A stretch of 54,430 bases of DNA, from contig NZ_DHOS01000038.1 of assembly GCF_002410825.1 (NCBI RefSeq), positions 1 through 54,430 on the forward strand, given 5' to 3'. Positions 8,096 through 16,154 of the stretch are shown here, piece after piece; position 1 is the stretch's first letter; the number at the start of each line of letters is the position of its first letter. The translations under genes and the position numbers were made by a program. The notes below the pieces were generated by a model that was given only the letters and a program-made list of their open reading frames with translations, made no database searches and was not told the origin of the DNA. The DNA is from Proteiniphilum sp. UBA5384 (GTDB lineage Bacteria; Bacteroidota; Bacteroidia; Bacteroidales; Dysgonomonadaceae).

Positions 8096-8116
8096 CGTTT
8101 GGCGCCAACTTTTTTT
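8035..8116 (-). promoter_or_regulatory. Programmed -1 frameshift signal with strong hairpin in the IS3 element
   Basis: On the minus strand an A7G slippery run (8109-8116; codons AGA AAA AAA GTT in orfA) is followed 17 bases later by a hairpin. Its arms are 8035-8054 and 8072-8091: 20 bp perfect, one mismatch, then 6 more pairs and a GGA loop. A -1 slip puts ribosomes into the orfB frame, giving the OrfAB fusion transposase typical of IS3. The hairpin also covers the orfB GTG start region. Confidence 0.7.
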
Positions 8117-8547
8117 CTTATTTTGATGTTGAATTGATCTTCGGCAACATTTATCATCTCATCATACGCATCTGCTCTGAGACGTTGATACTTCAACTCA
8201 TCCCTGAGGCTTGCCAATTCCGATTCAAGAGAGGCGGTATCTTTTGACGAACCTGTATTGACCTTGTCTTTTTCTTTTCCCGACTGTTCAAGTGAGGATT
8301 TATCAAGATTGGAGATGGCTTCCATTATTTCTGTATTACTCTTATATTCTTTGGCAAAGTTATGAATCCAATAGCCAACAGAAGCAAATGAGACCGGTAA
8401 AATTTCACTGATGGAACGATAGTCCATTCCTTCTTCAAAATAAAGATGTAATACCCGAGATGGATATAGCTTTTTTAGACTCCCGTCTGTTGGGAAATTT
8501 CTCTCAGAACTTCCCTGGCCTCTGAATTGATACTTTTCTGTTTTCAT
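8092..8547 (-). CDS. IS3-family transposase OrfA
   Basis: 151 aa from the ATG at 8547. There is a Helix-turn-helix region (YFEEGMDYRSISEILPVSFASVGYWI), a charged linker, and a leucine-zipper-like coiled coil (LESELASLRDELKYQRLRADAYDEM). It closes with NIKIRKKVGAKR, typical of this IS3 subgroup. OrfA alone binds DNA and regulates transposition. It appears intact, but its partner OrfB is truncated. Confidence 0.8.
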   Translation of the reverse strand: MKTEKYQFRGQGSSERNFPTDGSLKKLYPSRVLHLYFEEGMDYRSISEILPVSFASVGYWIHNFAKEYKSNTEIMEAISNLDKSSLEQSGKEKDKVNTGSSKDTASLESELASLRDELKYQRLRADAYDEMINVAEDQFNIKIRKKVGAKR

Positions 8548-8564
8548 TTTTGAACAATCGTGGC

Positions 8565-8572
8565 TATCTTTG
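8565..8572 (+). promoter_or_regulatory. -7 box upstream of the FadL-like gene
   Basis: TATCTTTG matches TAnnTTTG and lies 24 bases before the ATG at 8597. No good -33 box is at the right distance, possibly because the IS end has replaced it. Confidence 0.4.
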
Positions 8573-8596
8573 CCGCCTGAATCATTAAAAATAAAA

Positions 8597-9919
8597 ATGA
8601 AGAGATTATTTCTTCTCAGCGCGTTTATGCTGGTCGTTTCTAGTTCAATTTTTGCGGGGGGGCTACTCACCAATACGAACCAACATGTTTCATTTCTCCG
8701 GATGATTGCTCGTGGAGCTTCTATTGGTATTGACGGGGTGTACTCCAATCCGGCCGGACTGGCCTTTCTGGACGATGGTGTGTATCTTTCGCTGAATATA
8801 CAGAGCGCATACCAAACACGTGTGATTGATGCGGACTTTGCTTTGTGGGAAGGTACCCGCCGGTATAAGGGTACGGCTTCGGCCCCGGTTATCCCAAGTT
8901 TTCAAGCCGCTTATAAAAAAGGAGACTGGACCCTATCCGGTAGCTTTGCCGTGACGGGTGGGGGAGGAAAAGCTTCTTTCGATTCAGGGTTGCCGATGTT
9001 TGATTCTAAAATTATAGCTATGGCAGCACAGGGCGGGGCTATGCCTGAAATGTACACCATCAACTCCGCGATGGATGGCAAGCAGTTTATTTACGGACTA
9101 CAGTTAGGCTTGACCTATAAGGTGAACGATTGGTTGGCTGTGTTTGCAGGTGGACGTATGAACTATGTGAATAGTGGCTACGAAGGTTACCTTGATGCTG
9201 TAATGAGGAGCGACTTAGGGGGCCAGCCTTTGGCTAAAATTGCATTGGATTGTGACCAGACAGGTTGGGGAATCACTCCGGTCATCGGTGCTGATGTGAA
9301 ATTTGGACAATGGAACTTGGGGATGAAGTATGAGTTCATGACGAACGTAAATATCGAGAATAAGACAAAGATGTCGTATGACCCGAACAGTCCGGCACTC
9401 GAAGATGCGCTTTCGCCTTATGCGCATGGGGTAAATACACCGAACGATATTCCTGCCTTGCTGACAGCGGCATTGGGGTATAATATCTTGCCTACGCTTC
9501 GCGCTTCCGTAGAGTATCACTACTTCTTCGACAAGCAAGCTCGTATGGCTAATATTTCGGGAACAACTACGGGTAAGCAAAAGGCATTGACCAAAGGAAC
9601 TAACGAATATCTCGCCGGGGTAGAATGGGACGTACATAAAAAACTCACCGTGAGTGCTGGTTATCAGACAACCGATTATGGTTTGTCCGATGATTTTCAA
9701 TCCGATACGAGTTTCTCTTGTGATTCGTATTCCGTTGGGTTAGGGACTGCTATCAAGTTCTCTCCTAAAGTAACTTTAAATGTGGCTTACTTTTGGACGG
9801 TTTATACCGATTATACAAAGACGTCTGCAAACTACAACGGCCTGCCTAACCTCCCCGGAAAGGATGTATATAGCCGTACCAACAAAGTTTTTGGAGCGGG
9901 AATAGATTATAAATTCTAA
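8597..9919 (+). CDS. FadL/OmpP1-type outer-membrane transport protein
   Basis: 440 aa from the ATG at 8597, with a cleavable signal peptide (LFLLSAFMLVVSSSIFA-G). The mature start GGLLTNTNQHVSFLR followed by ASIGIDGVYSNPAGLAFL is the hallmark of the OMPP1/FadL/TodX family, whose N-terminal hatch plugs a 14-strand barrel. The C-terminus ends in a barrel strand with terminal Phe (FGAGIDYKF). The family moves hydrophobic molecules such as fatty acids across the outer membrane. The IS3 remnant abuts its 5' end. It is a single gene with no co-transcribed partner. Confidence 0.88.
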   Translation: MKRLFLLSAFMLVVSSSIFAGGLLTNTNQHVSFLRMIARGASIGIDGVYSNPAGLAFLDDGVYLSLNIQSAYQTRVIDADFALWEGTRRYKGTASAPVIPSFQAAYKKGDWTLSGSFAVTGGGGKASFDSGLPMFDSKIIAMAAQGGAMPEMYTINSAMDGKQFIYGLQLGLTYKVNDWLAVFAGGRMNYVNSGYEGYLDAVMRSDLGGQPLAKIALDCDQTGWGITPVIGADVKFGQWNLGMKYEFMTNVNIENKTKMSYDPNSPALEDALSPYAHGVNTPNDIPALLTAALGYNILPTLRASVEYHYFFDKQARMANISGTTTGKQKALTKGTNEYLAGVEWDVHKKLTVSAGYQTTDYGLSDDFQSDTSFSCDSYSVGLGTAIKFSPKVTLNVAYFWTVYTDYTKTSANYNGLPNLPGKDVYSRTNKVFGAGIDYKF

Positions 9920-9928
9920 CGTTAACAC

Positions 9929-10069
9929 CTGGGTGAGATACGGACCCTCTTCAACTTTATTAATCCGGGGCTGCTTGGTAATCTGAAGCATTTCACCGGT
10001 TCATTCATGAAAAACGAAGATGAAAAAGCCCGGAAGTATCTGAAAATCTCATCCCATCCTTTATTTTGA
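9929..10069 (+). pseudogene. SNF2-family helicase fragment
   Basis: One open frame reads LGEIRTLFNFINPGLLG, then a KHFTGSF and DEKARKYLK stretch before a stop at 10067. This matches the part of SNF2/Swi2 helicases between motifs III and IV (LWxLFNFLNPGLLG...F...ARKYL...ISPFILRRTK). About 46 codons survive and everything around is lost. It is a relic of a much larger gene. Confidence 0.6.
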
Positions 10070-10233
10070 GAAGGACAAAATCCTTGCCATGAAAGAACTG
10101 TATGTTTTTTCTACCGTTTCGCAGGTGTCTTCGTAATGCAGCTCTCCCCTTCTCCAACGGTCTTTCCAACCGCCCGTGATCGCTGCCGACCAGATGGTGT
10201 TATCCCTGCCATTCGAATGACGAAGTGAGGTAG

Positions 10234-10505
10234 TTACCATCCGGTATGCCTTTCCCTTAATCCCGTGGAATGATCGGTTGTCAATAACTCCGGTTTGCCA
10301 TCGATGTATACTTTCTTTGATATATCTACCAAAGCAATTTTTCTATTCTCGGGCGAAATCTTAAATGGTTTTGTGTGGAGTGCTTCATATCCGACAATGC
10401 TGACCGCGATAAAGTATTCGCCTTGCGTTTTTGGGGTGAGCATATAAATTCCTAAGAGATCGGTAGCCGTATAATCGACAGGATTACTGTCATTCGCATG
10501 GACCC
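10234..10505 (-). pseudogene. TonB-dependent receptor N-terminal fragment
   Basis: The minus-strand frame reads DYTATDLLGIYMLTPK, then GEYFIAVSIVGYE and a short IALVDIS stretch. This is the carboxypeptidase-regulatory-like (CarboxypepD_reg) fold that opens many Bacteroidota TonB receptors. It jumps to a VYIDGKPELL plug-like piece and stops. There is no start codon before the frame is closed and no barrel. Between 10070 and 10233 the minus strand has another open, protein-like stretch that I cannot assign. The whole of 9920-10510 is decayed coding DNA. Confidence 0.5.
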
Positions 10506-10544
10506 TATGGCTTTTTATTTATTGTGGACAAAGGTAATTATTTT

Positions 10545-10579
10545 TGCAACCCAGTTGCATACCAATTCGTCTACCTTTG
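10545..10579 (+). promoter_or_regulatory. Promoter with TGCAAC-CCA-GTTGCA operator for the metal ATPase
   Basis: A perfect 6-3-6 palindrome (10545-10559) lies 12 bases upstream of the -7 box TACCTTTG (10572-10579), 26 bases before the ATPase ATG. The position would block RNA polymerase. The Fur-family regulator encoded right after the ATPase is the natural candidate to bind it, using metal as corepressor (inference). Confidence 0.6.
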
Positions 10580-10605
10580 TAACTGAATGATAAAATAGAA
10601 GAGTT

Positions 10606-12561
10606 ATGGCAGATTGTTGCAATGATGGAGTTTGTGTAGTTTCAGCCTCACCAAGCACACATACAGAGGGGAAAATATTTCGGAAAAGTTCTTTTATGAG
10701 ATCCATAATATCATTTATCCTGTTAGTTGGAGGTATAATTATGTCAGCTACCGGCATTTCGTTTTTTGATAATCAGTGGACCCGTCTGGGATGGTATCTT
10801 GTGGCTTATTTCCCGGTGGGTATTCCCGTCTTGAAAGAAGCATTGGGCGCGATGCGGAAAAAAGATATCTTCAACGAATTCAGCTTGATGAGCATCGCCA
10901 CGATTGGGGCATTCTTTATTGGTCAGTTCCCGGAAGGAGTAGCAGTTATGTTGTTTTACTCCATCGGTGAATTATTTCAGGATGCGGCTGTCAACCGGGC
11001 CAAGCGGAATATCGGAGCATTATTGGATGTCCGCCCTGAGAAGGCTTCCGTGGTCAGGGATTATGGTATTGAGACGGTCTTGTCTGAACAGGTCAGGGTG
11101 GAGGATACAGTAGAGGTAAGAGCCGGTGAGCGGGTTCCACTGGATGGCATTATGCTTTCAGATTCTGCATCATTTAATACTTCGGCATTGACGGGAGAAA
11201 GTGTTCCTCGTAATATTAAAAAGAACGAAGAGGTGCTGGCCGGTATGATTGCTGTAGATAGTGTTTGCCGGATAAAAGTAACCAAACCCTTTGGACAAAG
11301 CGCACTCTCACGTATTCTGGAACTGGTGCAAGATGCCACAGAACGTAAGGCACCCGCCGAGCAGTTTATCCGTAAATTCGCCCGTATTTATACGCCGGTT
11401 GTCACCTTATTAGCGGTATTGATAGTTGTATTACCCTGGTTATGGTCGTTCATCAATCCCGAATTTACCTATCTGTTCAGCGATTGGCTATACCGCGGTT
11501 TGGTATTTTTAGTGGTATCCTGTCCATGTGCATTGGTCATCAGTATTCCATTGGGTTATTTTGGCGGGATTGGTGCTGCTTCCCGTCAAGGTATCCTCTT
11601 CAAGGGAGGAAATTATCTGGATGTCATAACGAAGATCGATACGGTAGTGATGGATAAGACAGGTACATTGACGAAGGGTGTGTTTGAAGTGCAGGATATT
11701 GTTCCGGTGGAAGGATTTTCAAAAGATGAATTACTCCGTACGGTGGCGATGGTGGAGACACAAAGCAACCACCCGATAGCCAAGGCAATCGTTTCTTCGG
11801 TACCTGTCGTCAATATGACTCTTCCATATTTGCAAAATGTCAGAGAGGTGGCAGGACAGGGCATGATAGGAGAAATTGACGGGAAGAATATTCTTGCAGG
11901 GAATGTAAAGCTTTTGCATGCTAATGATATTGCATACCCTGCCGGAGTGGAGACAATTCCGGAGACGACGGTCTTGTGTGCGATTGATGGAAAGTATGCC
12001 GGATATATTATTGTGGCCGATGCTCCCAAGGAAGATGCAAAAATGGCTGTTGAGGAAATGCGCAAAGCCGGAATTAAGGATATAGTGATGCTTTCAGGGG
12101 ACAAGCAGGCTATTGTATCGAAACTGGCTGGAGAGTTGGGAATCGACCGTGCTTACGGCGACTTGATGCCGGAAGGGAAAGTGGAGAAGTTGGAGGAGCT
12201 TGCGAAGAATGGTGCCAATAAGATAGCCTTTGTGGGAGACGGGATCAATGATGCTCCAGTACTGGCGCTGAGCGATGTGGGAATTGCCATGGGCGGCTTG
12301 GGGAGTGATGTGGCTATTGAGACGGCAGATGTGATTATTCAGACCGATCAGCCTATTAAGATTCCCATGGCAATCCGTATAGGGAAAGCAACCCGGCAGA
12401 TTGTTATTCAGAATATAACGATGGCATTTGGTGTCAAACTGGTCGTATTAATCCTCGGAGCAGGGGGATTGGCTACTTTGTGGGAGGCCGTGTTTGCGGA
12501 TGTAGGTGTATCGTTGCTGGCGATACTCAACGCTATCCGTATTATGAGAAAGAAGTTTTAA
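10606..12561 (+). CDS. Heavy-metal P1B-type ATPase (Zn/Cd/Pb exporter type)
   Basis: 651 aa. The N-terminus is short and has no HMA domain, only a Cys cluster (CCNDGVC, residues 4-10) that may bind metal. The core is complete: TGES phosphatase loop, C306-P-C308 metal site in the membrane, DKTGTLT with phosphorylated Asp350, SNHP histidine motif and GDGINDAP hinge. The CPC signature with SNHP fits zinc/cadmium/lead exporters, although copper cannot be fully excluded. It pumps metal out of the cytoplasm using ATP. The Fur-family gene 68 bases downstream probably controls it through the palindrome at 10545. Confidence 0.9.
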   Translation: MADCCNDGVCVVSASPSTHTEGKIFRKSSFMRSIISFILLVGGIIMSATGISFFDNQWTRLGWYLVAYFPVGIPVLKEALGAMRKKDIFNEFSLMSIATIGAFFIGQFPEGVAVMLFYSIGELFQDAAVNRAKRNIGALLDVRPEKASVVRDYGIETVLSEQVRVEDTVEVRAGERVPLDGIMLSDSASFNTSALTGESVPRNIKKNEEVLAGMIAVDSVCRIKVTKPFGQSALSRILELVQDATERKAPAEQFIRKFARIYTPVVTLLAVLIVVLPWLWSFINPEFTYLFSDWLYRGLVFLVVSCPCALVISIPLGYFGGIGAASRQGILFKGGNYLDVITKIDTVVMDKTGTLTKGVFEVQDIVPVEGFSKDELLRTVAMVETQSNHPIAKAIVSSVPVVNMTLPYLQNVREVAGQGMIGEIDGKNILAGNVKLLHANDIAYPAGVETIPETTVLCAIDGKYAGYIIVADAPKEDAKMAVEEMRKAGIKDIVMLSGDKQAIVSKLAGELGIDRAYGDLMPEGKVEKLEELAKNGANKIAFVGDGINDAPVLALSDVGIAMGGLGSDVAIETADVIIQTDQPIKIPMAIRIGKATRQIVIQNITMAFGVKLVVLILGAGGLATLWEAVFADVGVSLLAILNAIRIMRKKF

Positions 12562-12629
12562 AGTAACCTTGCCTTTAGGATTAAAATGGTTATCTTTATA
12601 TTTTTATTCTAAATAAATATCTGTAACCT

Positions 12630-13091
12630 ATGGATATGGCATATATAGAAAAAATACTTCATCTAAGGGATATAAAGCCGACCGCTATCAGAATACTGGT
12701 GTTGGGGACTATGTTGAATCATAATTCTGCTTTCAGCCTCTCCGATCTGGAGACTGAAATGGGAACAGTCGATAAATCTACATTATCCCGGACAATCAAT
12801 CTTTTCCATCAGCATCATCTTATCCATAGTATAGATGATGGTTCCGGTTCCATTAAATATTCGGTCTGTCGTGAGGAGTGTCAATGCTCACTTGGCGATC
12901 TCCACGTGCATTTCCACTGCGACAGATGTGGCAATACCTACTGTATGGAAGGTATATCTATTCCCAATATAACATTACCCCCAAATTTCCGCCTGGAGAA
13001 TATCAATTTTGTGATGAAAGGCGTTTGTTCCCAATGTATATCCGGTAAGCGAAAGCGCTTCTCCCCAAAAAAAGAGAGTTGTAATATTTAA
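12630..13091 (+). CDS. Fur-family metal-responsive transcriptional regulator
   Basis: 153 aa. The winged helix comes first (FSLSDLETEM, STLSRTINLFHQHHLI), then a His/Cys-rich sensor (LHVHFHCDRCGNTYC) and a closing CSQC pair. The two CxxC pairs would form the structural zinc site of Fur/Zur/PerR proteins. Being next to a P1B ATPase suggests zinc or another divalent metal as effector. It is probably co-transcribed with the ATPase or reads from a weak promoter in the 68-base gap. An alternative start is the Met at codon 3. Confidence 0.85.
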   Translation: MDMAYIEKILHLRDIKPTAIRILVLGTMLNHNSAFSLSDLETEMGTVDKSTLSRTINLFHQHHLIHSIDDGSGSIKYSVCREECQCSLGDLHVHFHCDRCGNTYCMEGISIPNITLPPNFRLENINFVMKGVCSQCISGKRKRFSPKKESCNI

Positions 13092-13420
13092 CAACTGATT
13101 GCCGCCTAAAGGCACAATAGGGTGACAGTAGAGTTTTTCGTCTACTTCTGAGATAATGGCATAAGAACTGAGTAGATTCACGAATTTTCTCCTTGATCAT
13201 ATTAGTAGCTTCATATCTGACGCAATAAATCATTTTTTTTTGCTTTGATTACCCTATCGGTGGATGTACTGCCGAGGTTGAATCTCTTTTTATAACCTAT
13301 CTCTCCAATCAGTTCGATCAATTTATATAGAGGGGTGTCAATTTCGAATTGCAACATGGAAGTGGTGGCTGATGAACTTCCATTGCACACCTCGCACTTG
13401 TTGATCAGTATTGTTTTATA
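13092..13420 (-). pseudogene. Possible decayed coding sequence, unassigned
   Basis: The minus strand carries protein-like open stretches with no good start. One runs 13420 to 13211 (NKCEVCNG, then YKLIELIGEIGYKKRFNLGS, ending RQI). Downstream, a shifted frame reads YAIISEVDEKLYCHPIVPLG. I do not recognise the family, and one or more frameshifts would be needed to join them. The remainder of 13092-13454 shows nothing else. Confidence 0.25.
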
Positions 13421-13454
13421 ACTTTACTCTCTTGATATTATATTCGAAACGGTG

Positions 13455-14099
13455 TTAAATATAGTACTCCATCAGGTCGAGCAGACCGGCTTGCAGTGCA
13501 TATTTCGTAGCTTCGTGTGCATTATTGACAGCTAGTTTACGGAAAATGTTCCGGCGGTGTGTATTTACGGTATGGAAACTGAGATGTTTCTCAAAAGCTA
13601 TTTCTTTGGTGGTTTTCCCCAGTGCTATTTCCCGTAGGATACTTTTTTCCGAGGCGGTCAGTTTGTCTGATTCTTTTTTTGGGGGAGGACTTTCCTTCAG
13701 TACCGACTCGGCAATATCACACAAGTAGGTTTCACCATATCCGACACATACAATCGCATCAAGGATATTTTCCAGTGGCTCGCTTTTCATCACAACACTG
13801 ATGCTAGGATCAATCAATAATATCTGGCGTAGAAAATGTTCCTCCAGCGCGTCGGAGAACATGATCCATGCAGATCCCTTTGCGCCTGTCTTCATATTTA
13901 GCATTTGATTGACAGAAACAAAATCGAATAAAGTATAATCCAATATCACAATCGATTCCGGATGGCTGCGTAGCTGTGCCTGCAATTCAGTACGACTGCG
14001 GACTGTCTCCACACGGTTTTTCTCGTCCTGTGATTTCAGGACGGATATAAGTCCCTCGCGGGTAATATCCTGATTGTCGGCAATGATATAAGTGTGCAT
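13455..14099 (-). CDS. LuxR/NarL-type response regulator (orphan)
   Basis: 214 aa from the ATG at 14099; the longer in-frame start lacks family similarity. A receiver-like domain comes first: acidic pocket ADNQD, putative phospho-acceptor Asp in VILDYTLFDF, and Lys in VMKSEPLENI. It is followed by a LuxR-type HTH (LTASEKSILREIALGKTTKEIA, then FHTVNTHRRNIFRKL). No histidine kinase lies nearby, so its signal and targets are unknown. It is divergent from the dead arfB gene. Confidence 0.85.
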   Translation of the reverse strand: MHTYIIADNQDITREGLISVLKSQDEKNRVETVRSRTELQAQLRSHPESIVILDYTLFDFVSVNQMLNMKTGAKGSAWIMFSDALEEHFLRQILLIDPSISVVMKSEPLENILDAIVCVGYGETYLCDIAESVLKESPPPKKESDKLTASEKSILREIALGKTTKEIAFEKHLSFHTVNTHRRNIFRKLAVNNAHEATKYALQAGLLDLMEYYI

Positions 14100-14217
14100 C
14101 TCATTATCTGAATGATTGAGGACGAAGTTAAGCAAAAGTTTCAAAACATTCTTTATGGAAACAGGTTTTTGTACAAAAAAACTATCTTTACCCTCCAATT
14201 TATAAATTATCACAATA

Positions 14218-14450
14218 ATGAGCGCCGATATAAGAAAACTGATTGAATAATGTGTGTTTACCGCTGTAAGAAATACCGGTAGCGGCGGATAGAATGTGAA
14301 TAAAGTAGCATCGAAAGTAATACTTACATTCGATTTAAACGCATCGGCAACTCTTACGGCAACTCAGAAACAGCAGATCCTTGAAAAGTTGGCTAACCGG
14401 ATTAACAAGAATGGTATTCTGCAATTCAGTAATGATTCGGTAGGAGTGTA
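14218..14450 (+). pseudogene. arfB: Dead arfB-like peptidyl-tRNA hydrolase gene
   Basis: A single frame from the ATG at 14218 reads MSADIRKLIE, TAA (14248), CVFTAVRNTGSGG, TAG (14290), NVNKVASKVILTFDLN. It continues through LTATQKQQILEKLANRINK. This is the ICT1/YaeJ (ArfB) domain, where GGQ is the catalytic motif that frees stalled ribosomes. Here the Gln codon CAG has become TAG, and an earlier Glu codon is TAA. Similarity fades after GILQ, so the basic C-terminal tail is lost too. Other genes nearby stop normally at TAG, so codon reassignment is unlikely. Confidence 0.8.
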
Positions 14451-14489
14451 TGGTATGTCTAATTTACAAAATATACTATATTTATGGTA

Positions 14490-14520
14490 TTGTCATACTT
14501 TACGCCTTGCCCTATCTTTG
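14490..14520 (+). promoter_or_regulatory. Promoter for metY
   Basis: TTG (14490-14492), a 20-base spacer, then TATCTTTG (14513-14520): a consensus Bacteroidota promoter. The leader before the ATG at 14585 is about 60 bases. No SAM riboswitch is recognisable in it. Confidence 0.7.
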
Positions 14521-14584
14521 CCCCGTTAAACAAGGCTAAAAGTGAAAAAAATAATAAAAATATTTTTTATAAAACAGCACAAAT

Positions 14585-15880
14585 ATGAGCAATTATAAAT
14601 TTGAAACCCTGCAAGTTCATGCGGGACAGGAAGTTGACGAAACAACGCATTCGCGTGCCTTGCCGATATACCAAACATCTTCTTATGTGTTTGAAGATGC
14701 AAAAGATGGTGCTGACCTTTTTGGTCTGCGTAAGTTTGGAAACATCTATACTCGTTTGCAGAACCCTACGACTGACGTTTTTGAGAAGCGAGTGGCAGCC
14801 TTGGAAGGGGGGATAACCGGATTAGCTACGTCGTCGGGACAATCGGCCCAGTTTATCGCATTGAATAATATCTTGCAAGTGGGGGATAATTTCGTGTCCA
14901 CCCCTTTTCTTTACGGGGGCACTTACAATCAGTTCAAATCTCAATTTAAACGGTTAGGAATTGAAGTCCGGTTCACTCCCAATGAAAATCCGGAGGAGTT
15001 TGAAAAACTGATCGACGGAAATACCAAAGCCATTTATCTGGAGTCAATCGGCAATCCTGAATTAAATATCCCCGATTTTGATGCCATTGCTGAAGTAGCT
15101 CGCCGTCACGATATTCCATTGATAGTGGATAATACTTTTGGTGCGGGTGGTTATCTCTTCCGACCGATTGAACATGGTGCGGCGGTAGTGGTTGAGTCGG
15201 CGACTAAATGGATTGGAGGTCATGGAACTTCTCTCGGAGGAGTGATTGTGGATAGTGGTAAATTCAACTGGGGAAACGGTAAATTTCCTTCTTTCACCGA
15301 ACCATCTGAAAGTTATCATGGATTGGTTTTTTGGGATGTATTCGGTGCTAACAGCCAGTTTGGCAACATTGCTTTCAATATTCGTGCGCGGGTAGAGGGA
15401 CTACGTGATTGGGGAAATACCATCAGCCCGTTTAATTCTTTCCTTCTGGTACAGGGACTCGAAACTTTGTCGCTTCGTCTGGAACGACATGTAGAAAATA
15501 CCTTGGCACTGGCCGAATGGCTTGAGCAACACCCCAAGGTGGAGTACGTAAACTATCCGGGGTTGGAGAGCAGTAAATATTACGCTTTGGCGCAAAAGTA
15601 TTTCCCCAAAGGGCCGGGGGCTGTCCTTACATTCAAGCTAAAAGGGGATCCTGAAGATGCAAATAAGCTGATCGATAACGTCCGGCTATTAAGTCATCTG
15701 GCGAATGTGGGAGATACTAAATCGCTTATCATCCATCCCGCCGCTACTACCCATGAGCAGTTGTCGCCAAAAGCTCAAAAGGCAAGCGGCGTAGAGCCCG
15801 GATTACTTCGTATCTCGGTTGGTATAGAAAATATCGACGATATCAAAGCCGATCTGCAACAGGCGCTTGACAAAATTTAA
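14585..15880 (+). CDS. metY: O-acetylhomoserine aminocarboxypropyltransferase (OAH sulfhydrylase)
   Basis: 431 aa, full length for the Cys/Met-metabolism PLP enzyme family. The opening FETLQVHAGQEVDETTHSRA, the GLATSSGQSAQ phosphate-binding turn, the NTFGAGGY segment with Asp182, and the PLP lysine K208 in SATKWIGGHGTS are as in MetY. It makes homocysteine (or cysteine) from O-acetylhomoserine and sulfide in the cytoplasm. The C-terminal HPAATTHEQLS motif is present. It is a single gene with its own promoter and terminator. Confidence 0.93.
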   Translation: MSNYKFETLQVHAGQEVDETTHSRALPIYQTSSYVFEDAKDGADLFGLRKFGNIYTRLQNPTTDVFEKRVAALEGGITGLATSSGQSAQFIALNNILQVGDNFVSTPFLYGGTYNQFKSQFKRLGIEVRFTPNENPEEFEKLIDGNTKAIYLESIGNPELNIPDFDAIAEVARRHDIPLIVDNTFGAGGYLFRPIEHGAAVVVESATKWIGGHGTSLGGVIVDSGKFNWGNGKFPSFTEPSESYHGLVFWDVFGANSQFGNIAFNIRARVEGLRDWGNTISPFNSFLLVQGLETLSLRLERHVENTLALAEWLEQHPKVEYVNYPGLESSKYYALAQKYFPKGPGAVLTFKLKGDPEDANKLIDNVRLLSHLANVGDTKSLIIHPAATTHEQLSPKAQKASGVEPGLLRISVGIENIDDIKADLQQALDKI

Positions 15881-16028
15881 ATATCATATATATCCATTCA
15901 AAAATAACAACCAGATGTATCTCTCCAGCATTATGACATATTGTATGCGTATTATGATGATGAATTGTCGCAAATTACCCGACAGTCGGCATCTCTTATG
16001 TACATGAGTGAAACAGGTATGTAAAAAG

Positions 16029-16066
16029 AAACGGCTGATCAGTAAAATGAATCAGCCGTTTTTTTT
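16029..16066 (+). terminator. Rho-independent terminator after metY
   Basis: AAACGGCTGAT (16029-16039) pairs perfectly with ATCAGCCGTTT (16051-16061), followed by a T-run. It separates metY from the sus-type operon. Between metY and the hairpin there is only a 36-codon open stretch without a start codon. Confidence 0.85.
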
Positions 16067-16154
16067 AAGCAATAATTTGTAATCAATAGTTAGAAAAGCT
16101 TCGCAATCTATTCAAACGAAGAATGTAAGATTTATTCAAAAAATATTGTAAAAG

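Larger units (their letters stand above)
7622..8575 (-). mobile_element. Truncated IS3-family insertion sequence
   Basis: The element comprises orfA (8092-8547), a frameshift region and the first two thirds of orfB. The upstream end must lie between the orfA start (8547) and the next gene's start (8597); I cannot fix the terminal repeat. The downstream end was lost, probably when the AT-rich gene block arrived. The IS lies directly upstream of a FadL-like gene and may supply or disrupt its promoter. Confidence 0.75.

Noticed and set aside
13003..13233. 76-aa minus-strand frame opposite the Fur gene end
   Set aside because: The composition is not protein-like over its length, and better protein-like pieces lie in other frames of the same region.
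14290..14292. TAG in arfB as a recoded amino acid codon
   Set aside because: A TAA also interrupts the same frame and the 3' end is lost, while other genes in the window end normally at TAG.
15913..16023. 36-codon open stretch after metY
   Set aside because: There is no start codon, a stop lies directly before it, and it resembles no family I know; chance or an unidentifiable relic.
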